Shown here: piece by piece, positions 16,035 through 25,313 of the stretch
Position numbering within the stretch: position 1 is the stretch's first letter
Layout: the number at the start of each line of letters is the position of its first letter
NCBI GenBank assembly: GCA_014237405.1
Contig: JABZFO010000048.1
Span: 1-64,000, forward strand
Source: Desulfosarcina sp.
GTDB taxonomy: Bacteria; Desulfobacterota; Desulfobacteria; Desulfobacterales; Desulfosarcinaceae
DNA length: 64,000 bases
Reading direction: 5' to 3'
Notes under the pieces: generated by a model
The model's database searches: none
Seen by the model: only the letters and a program-made list of their open reading frames with translations
Told to the model about the DNA's origin: nothing
Position numbers and translations under genes: made by a program

Positions 16035-16891
16035 AAGCAGGCCTCCATTTGCCTTGAACCGGAACTGTTCCATGCCGTTTTCATTGAGCTTAATACATGT
16101 TCGGGTATAGGTTCCATGCCGTTTTCAGGAGAAGCTTTGATGAGGCCCTGTGTATATGGATGCACGGGGGAATCAAGCACCTTTTCAGCTGGACCTGATT
16201 CGACTATATAGCCGCCATACATTACTGCAATGTTGCCACCGAGATCGCGTGCAACTGCAAGATCGTGGGTGATACACAGCAAAGTCTTTCCCTGCTCCAC
16301 AAGGTTTTGCAACAGTCTTACGGCAGAATCCCTCAGGTCTGCGTCAAGGCCCTTTGTCGGTTCGTCTGCAACAATGAATTCAGCAGGAGTTGCAAGGGCA
16401 ATGGCAAGAAGGATACGCTGGTTCATTCCTCCGGAAAGTCGAAAAGGGTAATGCCTGCCGTCACGAGACGAAGACATGCCAAGATCGGAAATAAGTGTAC
16501 CGGCATTTTTTAGAGCATTCTTTGGCTGTTGACCCCTGAGGTATCTTAAAACTTCGCTAACCTGCTTAATAACACGCATGGTAGGGTTAAGTGCAAGCCT
16601 CGGTTCCTGGGGAAGAAGGAACATTCTTCTACCCCAGAGCTTTCGTCTTTCTTTTCCGGAAAGTCCGACGAGATTCGGTCCATCAAATTCAATAGATCCG
16701 GTTGCTGAAAGATCTTTCGCCAGCACACCGGTCAGGGCCTGGGCTATAAGTGTTTTACCGCAGCCGGTTTCGCCGATCAATGTAAAAGGCTCTCCCCGCC
16801 GGACAGAAAAACTAACGCTTCCGACAAGCGTTTTATGCTCTGGCATCGAAGATATAGACAGGTTATTTATATTCAGAAGTATTTCGTTCAT
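16031..16891 (-). CDS. Nickel/peptide-type ABC transporter ATP-binding protein (first ATPase)
   Basis: A 286-residue ABC ATPase of the OppD/NikD branch: Walker A G-E-T-G-C-G-K-T near residue 38, signature L-S-G-G-M-N-Q-R near 153, Walker B A-E-F-I-V-A-D-E-P-T, and the Opp-type tail H-P-Y-T-Q-G-L near 250. The family's usual C-terminal cysteine-rich cluster is not evident. The ATG at 16891 overlaps the permease stop by 4 bases, as do other junctions in this operon, so this start is preferred over the long upstream extension. Confidence 0.88.
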   Translation of the reverse strand: MNEILLNINNLSISSMPEHKTLVGSVSFSVRRGEPFTLIGETGCGKTLIAQALTGVLAKDLSATGSIEFDGPNLVGLSGKERRKLWGRRMFLLPQEPRLALNPTMRVIKQVSEVLRYLRGQQPKNALKNAGTLISDLGMSSSRDGRHYPFRLSGGMNQRILLAIALATPAEFIVADEPTKGLDADLRDSAVRLLQNLVEQGKTLLCITHDLAVARDLGGNIAVMYGGYIVESGPAEKVLDSPVHPYTQGLIKASPENGMEPIPEHVLSSMKTAWNSSGSRQMEACL

Positions 16892-17706
16892 TTTTTTAAA
16901 GCCCGTGCCAGGGGTTGACCGACAAGCAGGAAACTGAAAACAGTGATGGACACAGCGGCCGCCGGAGCGAGTACCAGATAGGGTGACTGGCGCAGGTACG
17001 GCAGACTTTCGGCAATCATGGCGCCCCATTCAGGTTCGGGAGGAGCAAGCCCTATACCGAGAAACCCCAGGGAAGAGATATTTAAAATCGTTCGGCCGAA
17101 TCCGAGTGTAGCCAGTACAGCGATCTGAGGTAATATTTCAATAAAAATATATTTTCTAAGTATAAATCGTCCGGAAAAACCGGCAAGCACTCCGGCTTCT
17201 ACGTAAGGACGGGATTTTACGTTTTGGGTAATTGCCCTGGTGATGCGGCAATAGTCGGGCCACCCGGTTATTGTCAGTGCGCCAACGACTGCTATCTGTC
17301 CGCCTCCGATGAGTCCTGCAATCAGAAGTGCCAAAAGGATTCCGGGAAACGACATGGTAATATCTACAAGCCGCATAATTGTCGCATCAATAAAACCGCC
17401 GTACCATCCGGAAAACAGACCCAGGAAAACTCCAATTAAAACCGATCCGATAACACACAGAAGTGTATTGAATAAAGAATTTGCTCCGCCTCTCACCAGG
17501 CGGGCAGCAACGCTTCGGCCAAGATGATCTGATCCAAGCAGATATTCAGAAGACGGATCAGCAAAAACCGAAGAAAGATTCTGAGTGGATGGATCAGGAG
17601 TGAGATGAGGTCCGATCATTGAAAGCAAAGCTACAGAGAGCAAAATAAAAGCGCCTGTCGCAACTTGCAGCCGGCTGCTCTCCGGGATGTACGCCATTAC
17701 TTTCAA
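16888..17706 (-). CDS. Nickel/peptide-type ABC transporter permease (NikC/OppC-like)
   Basis: A 272-residue inner-membrane permease with about six transmembrane helices and the EAA loop near residue 180 (E-A-G-V-L-A-G-F-S, followed by the I-L-P-Q motif). The N-terminal H-L-L-G-S/T-D-x-x-G-R-D-type segment is present as Y-L-L-G-S-D-H-L-G-R, typical of OppC/NikC. A TTG start at 17706 is chosen: GGAGG lies 7 bases upstream and the codon overlaps the upstream stop by 4 bases. An ATG lies three codons later. Confidence 0.85.
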   Translation of the reverse strand: MKVMAYIPESSRLQVATGAFILLSVALLSMIGPHLTPDPSTQNLSSVFADPSSEYLLGSDHLGRSVAARLVRGGANSLFNTLLCVIGSVLIGVFLGLFSGWYGGFIDATIMRLVDITMSFPGILLALLIAGLIGGGQIAVVGALTITGWPDYCRITRAITQNVKSRPYVEAGVLAGFSGRFILRKYIFIEILPQIAVLATLGFGRTILNISSLGFLGIGLAPPEPEWGAMIAESLPYLRQSPYLVLAPAAAVSITVFSFLLVGQPLARALKK

Positions 17707-18659
17707 CGGATTGCCTCCGGGTCGCGCCGGCATGGGTCCAGCACAATACATATCAGGTCAACCGATGCATTAACAGCGACATACATAAGCCCGATAAGCA
17801 AACCGGCTCCCTGAACTACAGGGATGTCACGGGCGAGAATGGAGTCTAAAATCAGCTTGCCGATTCCAGGCCAGGCAAAGAGGGTTTCAACGACCACCAC
17901 ACCGTCAAGCAGATGTGCCGTCTGAAGGCCGATAAAAGTAATAACAGGAATTGAGGCGTTTTTAATTCCGTGACCAAGGAGTACACGAGCTTCAGCCAAT
18001 CCTTTCATCCGTGCAAACTGGTAGAATAATGCTCCTCGTACATCAACTATGGCTGTTGCGACAACCCGGCTTGAGAAAGCAGCCAGGCCGATACCAAGGG
18101 TTGCGGCAGGCAAAATCAGGTGGCGCGATGTAAAAAACCCGGCTACGGGGAGCCATTGTAGCTTTATTGACAGCGCAAGTATAAGCAGGATGCCTGTTAC
18201 AAAATGTGGAACTGCAACAAGTGCGCTGGACACCAGGCCGGAGATATTGTCAAAGCTCCCCCCGGGAAAAATGCCGCAGAAAATTCCCCAGGGGAGGGCG
18301 ATGACAAGAGAAATCAACATGGCAGCCACCGATAGCACTAACGTATGGCGAAAATGGTACCACAGCAGATCGGCAACCTTTTCTTTGCTGACAAGTGACC
18401 TGCCTAAATCAAAGGTAAATGCATGTCCGATCCACCGAGTATATTGGATCCAGAGGGACTGGTCGAGCTTTTCCTCAATACGGATCTGCTCGACAAGAGC
18501 CTCATTTGTAAGGGCAGTGCCGTGCCGGGCTATGGCGATCTCAAGGGCGGTATCTCCCCTGGTCAGATTAACAACAACAAAACTTAAGCTGGCCACAACA
18601 AGGCCGACAGCTACCCCGTGGAAAAGGTGTGTACGGAGAATCCGGGCTATTTCGCCCAT
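17703..18659 (-). CDS. Nickel/peptide-type ABC transporter permease (NikB/OppB-like)
   Basis: A 318-residue permease with an N-terminal transmembrane helix (about 14-34), a periplasmic segment, then five helices, and the EAA loop near residue 225 (A-R-M-K-G-L-A-E-A-R-V-L-L-G-H). The Q-Y-x-x-W pattern near residue 70 (I-Q-Y-T-R-W) is typical of OppB/NikB proteins. Its start overlaps the end of the substrate-binding-protein gene by 13 bases. It pairs with the next permease to form the membrane channel. Confidence 0.87.
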   Translation of the reverse strand: MGEIARILRTHLFHGVAVGLVVASLSFVVVNLTRGDTALEIAIARHGTALTNEALVEQIRIEEKLDQSLWIQYTRWIGHAFTFDLGRSLVSKEKVADLLWYHFRHTLVLSVAAMLISLVIALPWGIFCGIFPGGSFDNISGLVSSALVAVPHFVTGILLILALSIKLQWLPVAGFFTSRHLILPAATLGIGLAAFSSRVVATAIVDVRGALFYQFARMKGLAEARVLLGHGIKNASIPVITFIGLQTAHLLDGVVVVETLFAWPGIGKLILDSILARDIPVVQGAGLLIGLMYVAVNASVDLICIVLDPCRRDPEAIR

Positions 18660-20179
18660 TGTACTCCTTCGGGATAGGGCCGAAGTTCAAATGCATCCAG
18701 CTTGACTCCGGTAATACCTTTGCTAACCGCTACATGGTGATCATACCAGGATACAGGAATTACAGGGAGTTCCTCCTGGAGGATCGCGGTGATTTTTTTT
18801 CTTATTTTAGATGCTTCCTTTTCATTGAATGCATTAAGGTAGTTATCGATAAGTTTGTTCAGTTTGGAAGATTCCCAGCCTAAAGCGCCCCAGGAACCCC
18901 TTGAATCGATAGGACCAAAGTCGGCATTGATTGTACCGACAGAGTCCGGAACCAGGCCGAAGTTTCGACCCAAAAGTGCGGTTTCTATTGTGCCGTCCTT
19001 GTGACGGGCCGGAATTTGAGTAGATTTTCCGACGGATATCTTCATGCGTATGCCGACTGCAGCAAATTGTGACTGAAGAGCCTCTGCAACAACAGGTAGC
19101 ATGGGGCGGCTCGAATAGGTAACCAGCTCAAAGGCAAATTCCTTGCTGCCTTTGGCGTAGATGCCGTCTGCGTTCTTTTTCCATCCGGCTTTTTCAAGAA
19201 GACGGCATGCCTTTTTCGGGTTATATACTAGGAGTTCCAGCCGGGTGTTGTGCCACAGGGAAACTTCAGGCATAAGCTGGGTTGCTGCTGTTTTCTGATT
19301 TTTTAAAACTGCTTTGGCAATTCCTTTGCGGTCGATGGCAAGGGAAAGTGCAAGACGTTCTTCGATTGTATCAAAAAAGTCAAGGTTTGCATTGAGTTTG
19401 AGCAGCCTTACACGTGGTATGGCCGTGCTGATTATCGAGATACCTGAGGTTTCTTGAAGACGCTCGGCTGCAGTGGCTGAAAGGGTTAAGGAAATATCAG
19501 CTTCACCCGATTCCGCCATGAGCGCCCGGGTTTCGCCGTTGGGAACGGCAAGATAGCGGGCTTTTTGAATTGACGCCTGTTTGCCCCAGTATTTGTCAAA
19601 CGCCTCGAAATCAAAAACGGTTTTACCGTTTGTAGAGACAAGACGATAGAAACCGGTGCCGATAATTTCGGCGACGCTTCCGTCGTCGTTATAGGCTGCC
19701 GGTGCGATAATGCCTGTGCTGTAATGGGAAAGATAGGCTGGTAATGCGGCAAAAGGGCTGGAGGTTTTAATGATTATGTCCCGTCCTTTGGATGTAACCG
19801 ATTCAACCGGTGTGCCCTTGAAAAGTTTTTTCTCTGTAAGGACCCTGCTCAGGGCTTTCACGACGGTTTCTTCCGTTAAGGCTGTTCCGTCGTGGAAGAG
19901 CACCTTGTCCCTGAGTGTAAAAGTCCATGTCATCTTATCATTGGAAACACTCCAGCGTTTTGCAAGTTTCGGTTCGATCCCGCCTTTTCCGTCTGAAGTG
20001 GCAAGGGTCTCTATACATCCCATCCGGGTAAAGATAAATCCGGAAATAACCGGATCCATTCCTTTTGCTTTCCATGGTGAAACAACAACAAGAGTATTGT
20101 CGGACTGTGACGCTATGACCTGTCCTGCGGCCAGAACAAAAAAAGTACAAAAGAATATAACAGATAGTTTTTTTAACAT
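18647..20179 (-). CDS. ABC transporter substrate-binding protein (SBP family 5, nickel/peptide type)
   Basis: A 510-residue extracytoplasmic binding protein with a signal peptide (residues 1-23, ending V-I-A-S) and the family 5 pattern: R-W-S-V-S-N-D-K-M-T-W-T-F-T-L-R near residue 70 and F-H-D-G-T-A near 93. The family binds peptides, nickel, or metal-chelator complexes. The substrate cannot be read from the sequence, but the Fur-like site and adjacent methyltransferase favour a metal or metallophore over peptides (inference). Confidence 0.87.
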   Translation of the reverse strand: MLKKLSVIFFCTFFVLAAGQVIASQSDNTLVVVSPWKAKGMDPVISGFIFTRMGCIETLATSDGKGGIEPKLAKRWSVSNDKMTWTFTLRDKVLFHDGTALTEETVVKALSRVLTEKKLFKGTPVESVTSKGRDIIIKTSSPFAALPAYLSHYSTGIIAPAAYNDDGSVAEIIGTGFYRLVSTNGKTVFDFEAFDKYWGKQASIQKARYLAVPNGETRALMAESGEADISLTLSATAAERLQETSGISIISTAIPRVRLLKLNANLDFFDTIEERLALSLAIDRKGIAKAVLKNQKTAATQLMPEVSLWHNTRLELLVYNPKKACRLLEKAGWKKNADGIYAKGSKEFAFELVTYSSRPMLPVVAEALQSQFAAVGIRMKISVGKSTQIPARHKDGTIETALLGRNFGLVPDSVGTINADFGPIDSRGSWGALGWESSKLNKLIDNYLNAFNEKEASKIRKKITAILQEELPVIPVSWYDHHVAVSKGITGVKLDAFELRPYPEGVQWAK

Positions 20180-20213
20180 ATTGTCTCCTTATTAAGAACG
20201 GATTGTTTACCGT

Positions 20214-21047
20214 TCAAGCATTTTCCACTAAAAGCGTCGGTGATGTCTGCAAACTGGTAAAACGCTCTTTTTCATTAAGAAATCTATTCTGTTTAACGGC
20301 AGCCATAATAAAAAAATCATTGCCATAAGCCTTCGGGTACGGATTGATATCAAAGAGGTGATCATATCGGGATATATTGCTGAACCCGCAGATATTCAGG
20401 ATCGCCTCGGCATCTTTGGCCTTCATACCCTTAAAGTTAGGAAGAGATTTTTTTGCGTTTCGATACGCAAACTCGAATTGTATCGGGTAAGAACTTACTC
20501 CATTTTTCAGTATGGTCTTGGCGTACCCTCTCATTTTCTGAAAAAAGCCTTTCAGACCTGAAATCCGCCATATTCCGTCAGACACAATTACACGTCCGCC
20601 GGGTCGCAGGAGTTGATACCAGTGACTTAAGGCTCGGTCCGGATTGCAAAGCGTCCACAGCAGATTTCTGCAAACAATAACGTCGAAGCTTTTTGGAGGG
20701 AATGGAGGATTTTCAGCATCTGCAATTAAAAAATCAATTTCAAGTCCCTTTAAATTTGCCTTCGATCGAGCACGTGCAAGCATTCCAGGTGCTATATCTA
20801 CTCCTGTAACCTTATGTCCGGCTTTTGCGAACCCGAGGGCGATAAATCCGGTACCTGTTCCGATATCAAGGACTTTACATCTCTTGTCTTCCCCGGCCGC
20901 AGCGAGGTAGGCCTCCCACCACGCTTGTTGCTGGGCTGAAGTTTCATCAAAGGATGACGAACGCCAGCTCCAGTAATTTGCAATATTTTTCCTGATACAA
21001 AACTGGCAAGCTGTTACTGTTTTATCAAAATAACAGCTTGTATTCAT
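20214..21047 (-). CDS. Class I SAM-dependent methyltransferase
   Basis: A 277-residue methyltransferase with a Rossmann-type SAM site: V-L-D-I-G-T-G-T-G-F-I-A-L near residue 60 (motif I), V-D-I-A-P near 83 (motif II), and I-V-C-R-N-L-L-W-T-L near 130. The N-terminus carries a C-x-F-C-I-R-K element with several cysteines. It belongs to the UbiE-like group with unknown acceptor. It is the first gene of the operon and lies 34 bases upstream of the binding-protein gene. It may modify a ligand imported by the transporter or one made for metal capture; both are guesses. Confidence 0.82.
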   Translation of the reverse strand: MNTSCYFDKTVTACQFCIRKNIANYWSWRSSSFDETSAQQQAWWEAYLAAAGEDKRCKVLDIGTGTGFIALGFAKAGHKVTGVDIAPGMLARARSKANLKGLEIDFLIADAENPPFPPKSFDVIVCRNLLWTLCNPDRALSHWYQLLRPGGRVIVSDGIWRISGLKGFFQKMRGYAKTILKNGVSSYPIQFEFAYRNAKKSLPNFKGMKAKDAEAILNICGFSNISRYDHLFDINPYPKAYGNDFFIMAAVKQNRFLNEKERFTSLQTSPTLLVENA

Positions 21048-21075
21048 TAATAGTTTAATAGATCACCCCCTTTTC

Positions 21076-21145
21076 CATAAAAAAAGCCACGAAATTCTTC
21101 CACCTCTGCAGTTGCGAGGATGAAAGCCTTCGTGGCTTTTTTAAA
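21076..21145 (-). promoter_or_regulatory. Hairpin leader / possible attenuator of the methyltransferase-ABC operon
   Basis: Between the putative promoter and the methyltransferase start lies a strong hairpin: AAAGCCACGAA pairs with TTCGTGGCTTT and is followed on the minus strand by a run of T, which is an intrinsic terminator shape. The 40-base interior can form a smaller structure (AGAGGTGGAAG region against CTTTCATCCT). A terminator inside a 5' leader points to attenuation or a riboswitch, but I do not recognise the aptamer. The hairpin is also T-rich on the plus side and could simply be a bidirectional terminator. Confidence 0.5.
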
Positions 21146-21192
21146 TTATTTACTAATTAATGCTGAAAGGAAAAATGTGCCTTCGGGCAACA

Positions 21193-21211
21193 ATTAATCA
21201 CTATCATTATA
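21193..21211 (-). promoter_or_regulatory. Fur-box-like operator over a -10 element
   Basis: On the minus strand the sequence TATAATGATAGTGATTAAT matches 14 of 19 positions of the Fur consensus and contains a perfect TATAAT at its left end, so a bound repressor would cover the -10 element. It sits about 150 bases upstream of the methyltransferase start. Iron-dependent control of the importer operon would follow. Apart from this and the hairpin, 21212-21420 shows nothing but AT-rich sequence and a short GGGTTCAGGGGTTC-type simple repeat. Confidence 0.45.
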
Positions 21212-21420
21212 AAATAAAAATACAGATAGAAGATTACTTTTTAGGAGGGTGAGTATCTCAAAGCCCATTTTGTGTCAAGGTCTATGTAGAGCGTTTGTCA
21301 AAATACGGGTTTTTCTCCCCTTTTTTGTTTGTAACCGTTCACGGGTTCAGGGGTTCTGAGTTCAGAAGTTCAACTCATAATGGAGAAGGCATGCGAAAAG
21401 ATCGGGTTTGAGGCGGCGTT

Positions 21421-22011
21421 TTACTTTGCGATGCTCACGGACAGCAATATCCGGTGTTTCGACAGGGTTGAGAAAAGGGATTTGTCCGGTGTTACTTCAT
21501 GATCACCCATTCGCGCTTTTCGGATTATGCGGCTCAAATCTTCGGGGTAGCGATCCGCGATCCGCTGAAGATCGCTGCCATCCACCTCGACACCCGCTTC
21601 CAGCAGGCGGCCGCCGACCTCCCTGGCCACCATATTGAACAGCTTGACCGTGACCCGTCCCGTCGCTTCGCAGATACCGCATTCATCGGTGTGTTGAGAA
21701 ATGTCCTTTCGAAAGGCGGCGTATCGTCCGCCCTTTCGCATGGTGGCCCCCAGCAGGCCGGGCATGGCCGCACTCAGGGCCAGGGTCGACCCGTCCCTGA
21801 TCACCGCCGTATCCACATCGTCCACCGGTCGGGCATCCAGAAACAGGGTCTGGACCCGCTGGTCCAGGTAATCACCGGAAAGGCCCAGCTGTCCGCACAG
21901 GAAATCCCGGAGGGTGCAGCCGGTTCTGGTTTGGATAACGACTCCTTTTTCCAGGAGAGGGGAAAATAGCGAAACACAAGACGCGTCGACATGCAGGTTT
22001 AGTTGGATCAT
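21421..22011 (-). CDS. AOR-associated protein with ThiS/MoaD-like N-terminal domain
   Basis: A 196-residue protein. Residues 1-85 look like a beta-grasp ThiS/MoaD-type domain (M-I-Q-L-N-L-H-V-D start and G-S-T-L-A-L-S-A-A-M-P-G-L-L-G-A). It does not end in the di-glycine needed for sulfur carriage, and instead continues into a conserved-looking G-A-T-M-R-K-G-G segment and a helical tail with C-x-x-C (C-G-I-C near residue 116). It lies 119 bases downstream of the AOR gene in the same direction, so a role in pterin cofactor assembly or AOR maturation is likely but unproven. Confidence 0.7.
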   Translation of the reverse strand: MIQLNLHVDASCVSLFSPLLEKGVVIQTRTGCTLRDFLCGQLGLSGDYLDQRVQTLFLDARPVDDVDTAVIRDGSTLALSAAMPGLLGATMRKGGRYAAFRKDISQHTDECGICEATGRVTVKLFNMVAREVGGRLLEAGVEVDGSDLQRIADRYPEDLSRIIRKARMGDHEVTPDKSLFSTLSKHRILLSVSIAK

Positions 22012-22130
22012 GGTCGTCTCTCCAGATGGGAACCGTGGGTCATCGTTAACACCCTCTTACTTACGCAAACGGGGAGATCCATGCGGATCTCCCCGTGCGT
22101 TGCAGTAAAAAAAGTCTTCGGCAATGCATC

Positions 22131-23873
22131 CTACCAGTTGAAGACCGTGTCCAGCTCTTCGTCAGTGACGTTGAAGGTGACGTTGTGGGGCGCAAGGGCT
22201 TCCTTCTTGAAGTAGTCGGGCAGCCGGTCGTCCTTGGCGGTGAAGCCGGCGGCCAGGTTGAATTCGCGCTCTTTTTCCAGCACCGATTTGCCCAGGGCCG
22301 TCACGTCATCGGCAGTCATCGGCTGGCCAATGAAAGCGCCGATCAAGTCCACCAGTGCATTGAACGTGTCCGGCTGATCCAGTATGGCAAAGGCGATGAA
22401 CAGGCACATGCCGGTGGAGTCGATGGCCGCGGTGGCGATCTGCAGGTTCCTGGACAGCTCCACCTGGCCTTCGGGTTTGAGGGCATCCACGCTGCCGCCC
22501 ACGCCCAGCAGGTTAGCGGTCACCGCGTAGCCGGCGGTGTGGTCGGCACCCATGGTGGTGGTGGCGTAGGTGACGCCGATGCCCTGAACCGTACGGGGGT
22601 CATAGGCCGGCATGGACTGGCGCTTGACCACGGGTACCCGCTCCACGCCGAACACCTGGCCGGTGACCGCAGCGCCGTTGCCCAGAATTCTTCCCAGCGA
22701 CGTACCGTCGCCCACTTCCTGGAGGAGCTTGATGGCCCCCTGGCTGTCGCCGAACTCGGCCAGACCGGCCTCCATGGCCACACCGATGGTGGCGCCCATT
22801 TCGATGGTGTCCAGGCCGAAGTCGTCATCCATGCGGTCCATCTGAGCGATCACATCCAGGTCATCAATGCCGCAGTTGCCGCCGTGCGCCCAGACGGTTT
22901 CGTACTCGGGCTGTTTGGTAACGTAGTTGCCGTCTTTGTCGTAGAAGGTGCCGGAGCAGCGGATCACGCATCCCCGGTGGCAGCCGTGGGTGGCCGATCC
23001 TTCTCCGCCGCGCTCGTTTTCCAGTGCCGCCTGGGTTTCGCCGGAGATGTTCGAGGCCCCGTCAAACTGACCCTTCTGAAAGTTGTTGGTGGGGTATGCC
23101 CCGGCTTCGTTGACCACGTTGGTGAGCATGTTGGTGCCGAATGCAGCAAGCCCCTCGCCGGTTACCGGGTGCTTGCGCAGCCCCTCGGCGAAGGCCTTGT
23201 TGGCCGCCTTGAATTTTTCAGGATCCGCCGGTGACCGCGTCTTCATGCCGTCGTCGTCCAGGATGACAGCCTTGAGGCCCTTGGATCCCATGACGGCGCC
23301 GACGCCCCCGCGTCCGGCGTGGCGGGTGGGACGCTGCTCCATATCCGTGAATGCGATGGAGGCGGCGGACATTTTCATCTCACCGGCCTGGCCGATGGTG
23401 ATGCATGCGACCTTCTTGCCGTACTGGGCGGAGAGCTTTTCCACCGTCGCATAGTTGCCCAGTCCCTTGAGATCGCCGGCGGGTTCCAATTTGACGCCGT
23501 CCTTGTTGATGAAGACCTTGTACAGGCTGTCGTCTGCAACTTTTCCCTCGACGATAATGGCCGCATAGCCTAGCCGGCCCATCACCTGGGCCCCCTGTCC
23601 GCCGGAGTTGGCCTCCTTGATGCCACCGGTCAGGGGGCTTTTGCAGCCCACACTTATTCGGCCGGAAACGGCTGCGGCCGAACCGCTGAGCAGGCCCGGT
23701 GCAATGACCAGTTTGTTCTCACCACTCAGCGGGTGGCATGTGGGGGGCACTTCTTTGAGCACCACGGCCGAGGTCATTGCCCGACCGCCCAGGCCGGCAT
23801 AATCTCCCAGGGCTTCGGTCTTGACGGCCGGTCCCCCTGAAGCACCCATGTCAATTCTTAAGATTTTGTCCAT
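22131..23873 (-). CDS. aor: Aldehyde:ferredoxin oxidoreductase (tungsten)
   Basis: A 580-residue AOR-family enzyme that oxidises aldehydes to acids with ferredoxin using a tungsten bis-pterin. Visible motifs: the N-terminal L-R-I-D-M and G-G-R-A-M region, the pterin-binding H-A-G-R-G-G-V-G-A-V-M-G-S-K-G-L-K-A near residue 210, the [4Fe-4S] ligands in C-H-R-G-C-V-I-R-C near 305, and D-S-T-G-M-C near 495 providing the fourth cysteine and pterin contacts. Length is normal (about 600). It begins 16 bases after an AGGAGG-like element on the minus strand. Confidence 0.92.
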   Translation of the reverse strand: MDKILRIDMGASGGPAVKTEALGDYAGLGGRAMTSAVVLKEVPPTCHPLSGENKLVIAPGLLSGSAAAVSGRISVGCKSPLTGGIKEANSGGQGAQVMGRLGYAAIIVEGKVADDSLYKVFINKDGVKLEPAGDLKGLGNYATVEKLSAQYGKKVACITIGQAGEMKMSAASIAFTDMEQRPTRHAGRGGVGAVMGSKGLKAVILDDDGMKTRSPADPEKFKAANKAFAEGLRKHPVTGEGLAAFGTNMLTNVVNEAGAYPTNNFQKGQFDGASNISGETQAALENERGGEGSATHGCHRGCVIRCSGTFYDKDGNYVTKQPEYETVWAHGGNCGIDDLDVIAQMDRMDDDFGLDTIEMGATIGVAMEAGLAEFGDSQGAIKLLQEVGDGTSLGRILGNGAAVTGQVFGVERVPVVKRQSMPAYDPRTVQGIGVTYATTTMGADHTAGYAVTANLLGVGGSVDALKPEGQVELSRNLQIATAAIDSTGMCLFIAFAILDQPDTFNALVDLIGAFIGQPMTADDVTALGKSVLEKEREFNLAAGFTAKDDRLPDYFKKEALAPHNVTFNVTDEELDTVFNW

Positions 23874-23967
23874 AGCGTTCCTCCTGTTCGTATAAGGCTG
23901 GTGTTAAGAAAAGCGATCCGTGATCTGATGGTCTTGGTTATGAAAGATGGAAGAAAACTGTCACCAT

Positions 23968-24002
23968 TTACTGTAATTATGGGTGTTCACCAGTAATGTC
24001 AA
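23968..24002 (-). promoter_or_regulatory. Putative aor promoter with inverted-repeat operator
   Basis: On the minus strand a perfect -35 (TTGACA, 23997-24002) is followed after 15 bases by CATAAT (23976-23981). A 6-bp inverted repeat TTACTG/CAGTAA (23968-23973 and 23991-23996) brackets the -10 and spacer, in the right place for a regulator. The distance to the aor start is about 95 bases. The spacer is short, so this is tentative. The rest of 23874-24142 is featureless. Confidence 0.4.
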
Positions 24003-24142
24003 GAAAAACCAAAAATGACAACCGCTGGCTGGCCGCTGGCCATGGCGGTGATTTCAGGCCGTTTTCGTCTGTTTTTCCCGTTGTGATGAAGCCAAGAGGA
24101 AGACAAGGGAAAAGATCAACCTGAAGCGGTAGGCGCCACGCG

Positions 24143-24197
24143 AAAAAAAAGCCCGAAAACTCTTTTCAGCAACTGTGTGAAAAAAGAGTTCCGGGCC
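24143..24197 (-). terminator. Intrinsic terminator after serC
   Basis: On the minus strand GCCCGGAACTC and an imperfect partner GAGTTTTCGGGC form a long stem with T/A-rich middle, followed directly by eight T (24150 down to 24143). It starts 28 bases beyond the serC stop, the expected position. Confidence 0.8.
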
Positions 24198-24224
24198 TAA
24201 CCGGGGGACGGGGCGCGAAGAGCT

Positions 24225-25313
24225 TTATCCGTGTTTGCGTTCGAAGGCCTTCATGAAATCCACCAGTGCTTCCACGGCCGCCAGGGGCGTCGGGTTGTAG
24301 ATGGAGGCCCGGCATCCCCCCACACTGCGGTGGCCCTTGAGTCCGCCCAAGCCGTTTTTTATGGCTTCGGCCACGAAGGTTTTTTCCAGATCCTCGCTGG
24401 GCAGGCGGAAGGTGACGTTCATGAGTGAACGGCTCTCCTTTTCCGCCGTTCCCCGGTAAAAGCCGCTCTGATCCATATAGTCGTAAAGCAAGCCGGCCTT
24501 TTTGCGGTTCAGTTCCGCCATCTTGTCCAACCCCCCAATGGTTTCCTCCAGCCACTTGAGTACCAGCTGAACCGTGTAGATGGCAAAGCAGGGCGGGGTG
24601 TTGTACATGGAGTTCTTCTCGGCATAGGTGGTGTATCGGAGCATGGTGGGGATGTCCCCAGGGGTGCGGGCCAGCAGATCGTCGCGGATGATCACCAGGC
24701 AGACCCCGGCCGGTCCCATGTTCTTCTGGGCGCCGGCATAGATCAGCCCGAACTTTTCAATGTCCAGCGATCTGGAGAAGATGTCCGAACTCATGTCCGA
24801 CACGATGGGGACACCACCGGTCTCCGGAAAATGTGCCCAATGGGTACCCTTGATGGTGTTGTTGGAGGTGATATGGGCGTAGACGGCATCGGCGCTGAAC
24901 GAGATCGCCTGGGGGATACAGGAAAAGTTACGGTCTTCAGTGGAGGCCACCATGTTGATGGATTTGCCCTGGATCTTGGCCTCTTTGATGGCCTTCGTCG
25001 ACCATGTACCGGTGTTGACGTAGTCGGCCGAATCACCGGCCCCCAGCAGATTCATGGGAACCATGCAGAACTGCATGCTGGCACCGCCCTGGAGAAAGAG
25101 CACGTGAAAGCGGTCGTCCAGCTTCAGGATCCGCTTGACCCGTGCAACGGCGTCATTGATTACATCGTCGAACCATTTTGAGCGATGACTGATTTCGGTG
25201 ACCGACATGCCGGCGCCGGCAAAGTTGAGAAAGGATTCCTGGATCTCTTCCAATACCGGCAGAGGAAGGGCTGCCGGCCCGGCGTTGAAATTATAGATTC
25301 TGTCCGCTTTCAT
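24225..25313 (-). CDS. serC: Phosphoserine aminotransferase
   Basis: A 362-residue PLP enzyme converting 3-phosphohydroxypyruvate to phosphoserine in serine biosynthesis. Features: N-terminal Y-N-F-N-A-G-P-A-A-L-P near residue 6, E-I-S-H-R-S near 36, the G-G-A-S-M-Q-F segment near 73 that holds the cofactor phosphate, Y-A-G-A-Q-K-N-M-G-P near 190 (the PLP lysine), and the terminal S-V-G-G-C-R-A-S-I-Y-N substrate motif. The upstream extension of the frame is ignored; the ATG at 25313 has GGAGG about 10 bases before it. Confidence 0.95.
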   Translation of the reverse strand: MKADRIYNFNAGPAALPLPVLEEIQESFLNFAGAGMSVTEISHRSKWFDDVINDAVARVKRILKLDDRFHVLFLQGGASMQFCMVPMNLLGAGDSADYVNTGTWSTKAIKEAKIQGKSINMVASTEDRNFSCIPQAISFSADAVYAHITSNNTIKGTHWAHFPETGGVPIVSDMSSDIFSRSLDIEKFGLIYAGAQKNMGPAGVCLVIIRDDLLARTPGDIPTMLRYTTYAEKNSMYNTPPCFAIYTVQLVLKWLEETIGGLDKMAELNRKKAGLLYDYMDQSGFYRGTAEKESRSLMNVTFRLPSEDLEKTFVAEAIKNGLGGLKGHRSVGGCRASIYNPTPLAAVEALVDFMKAFERKHG

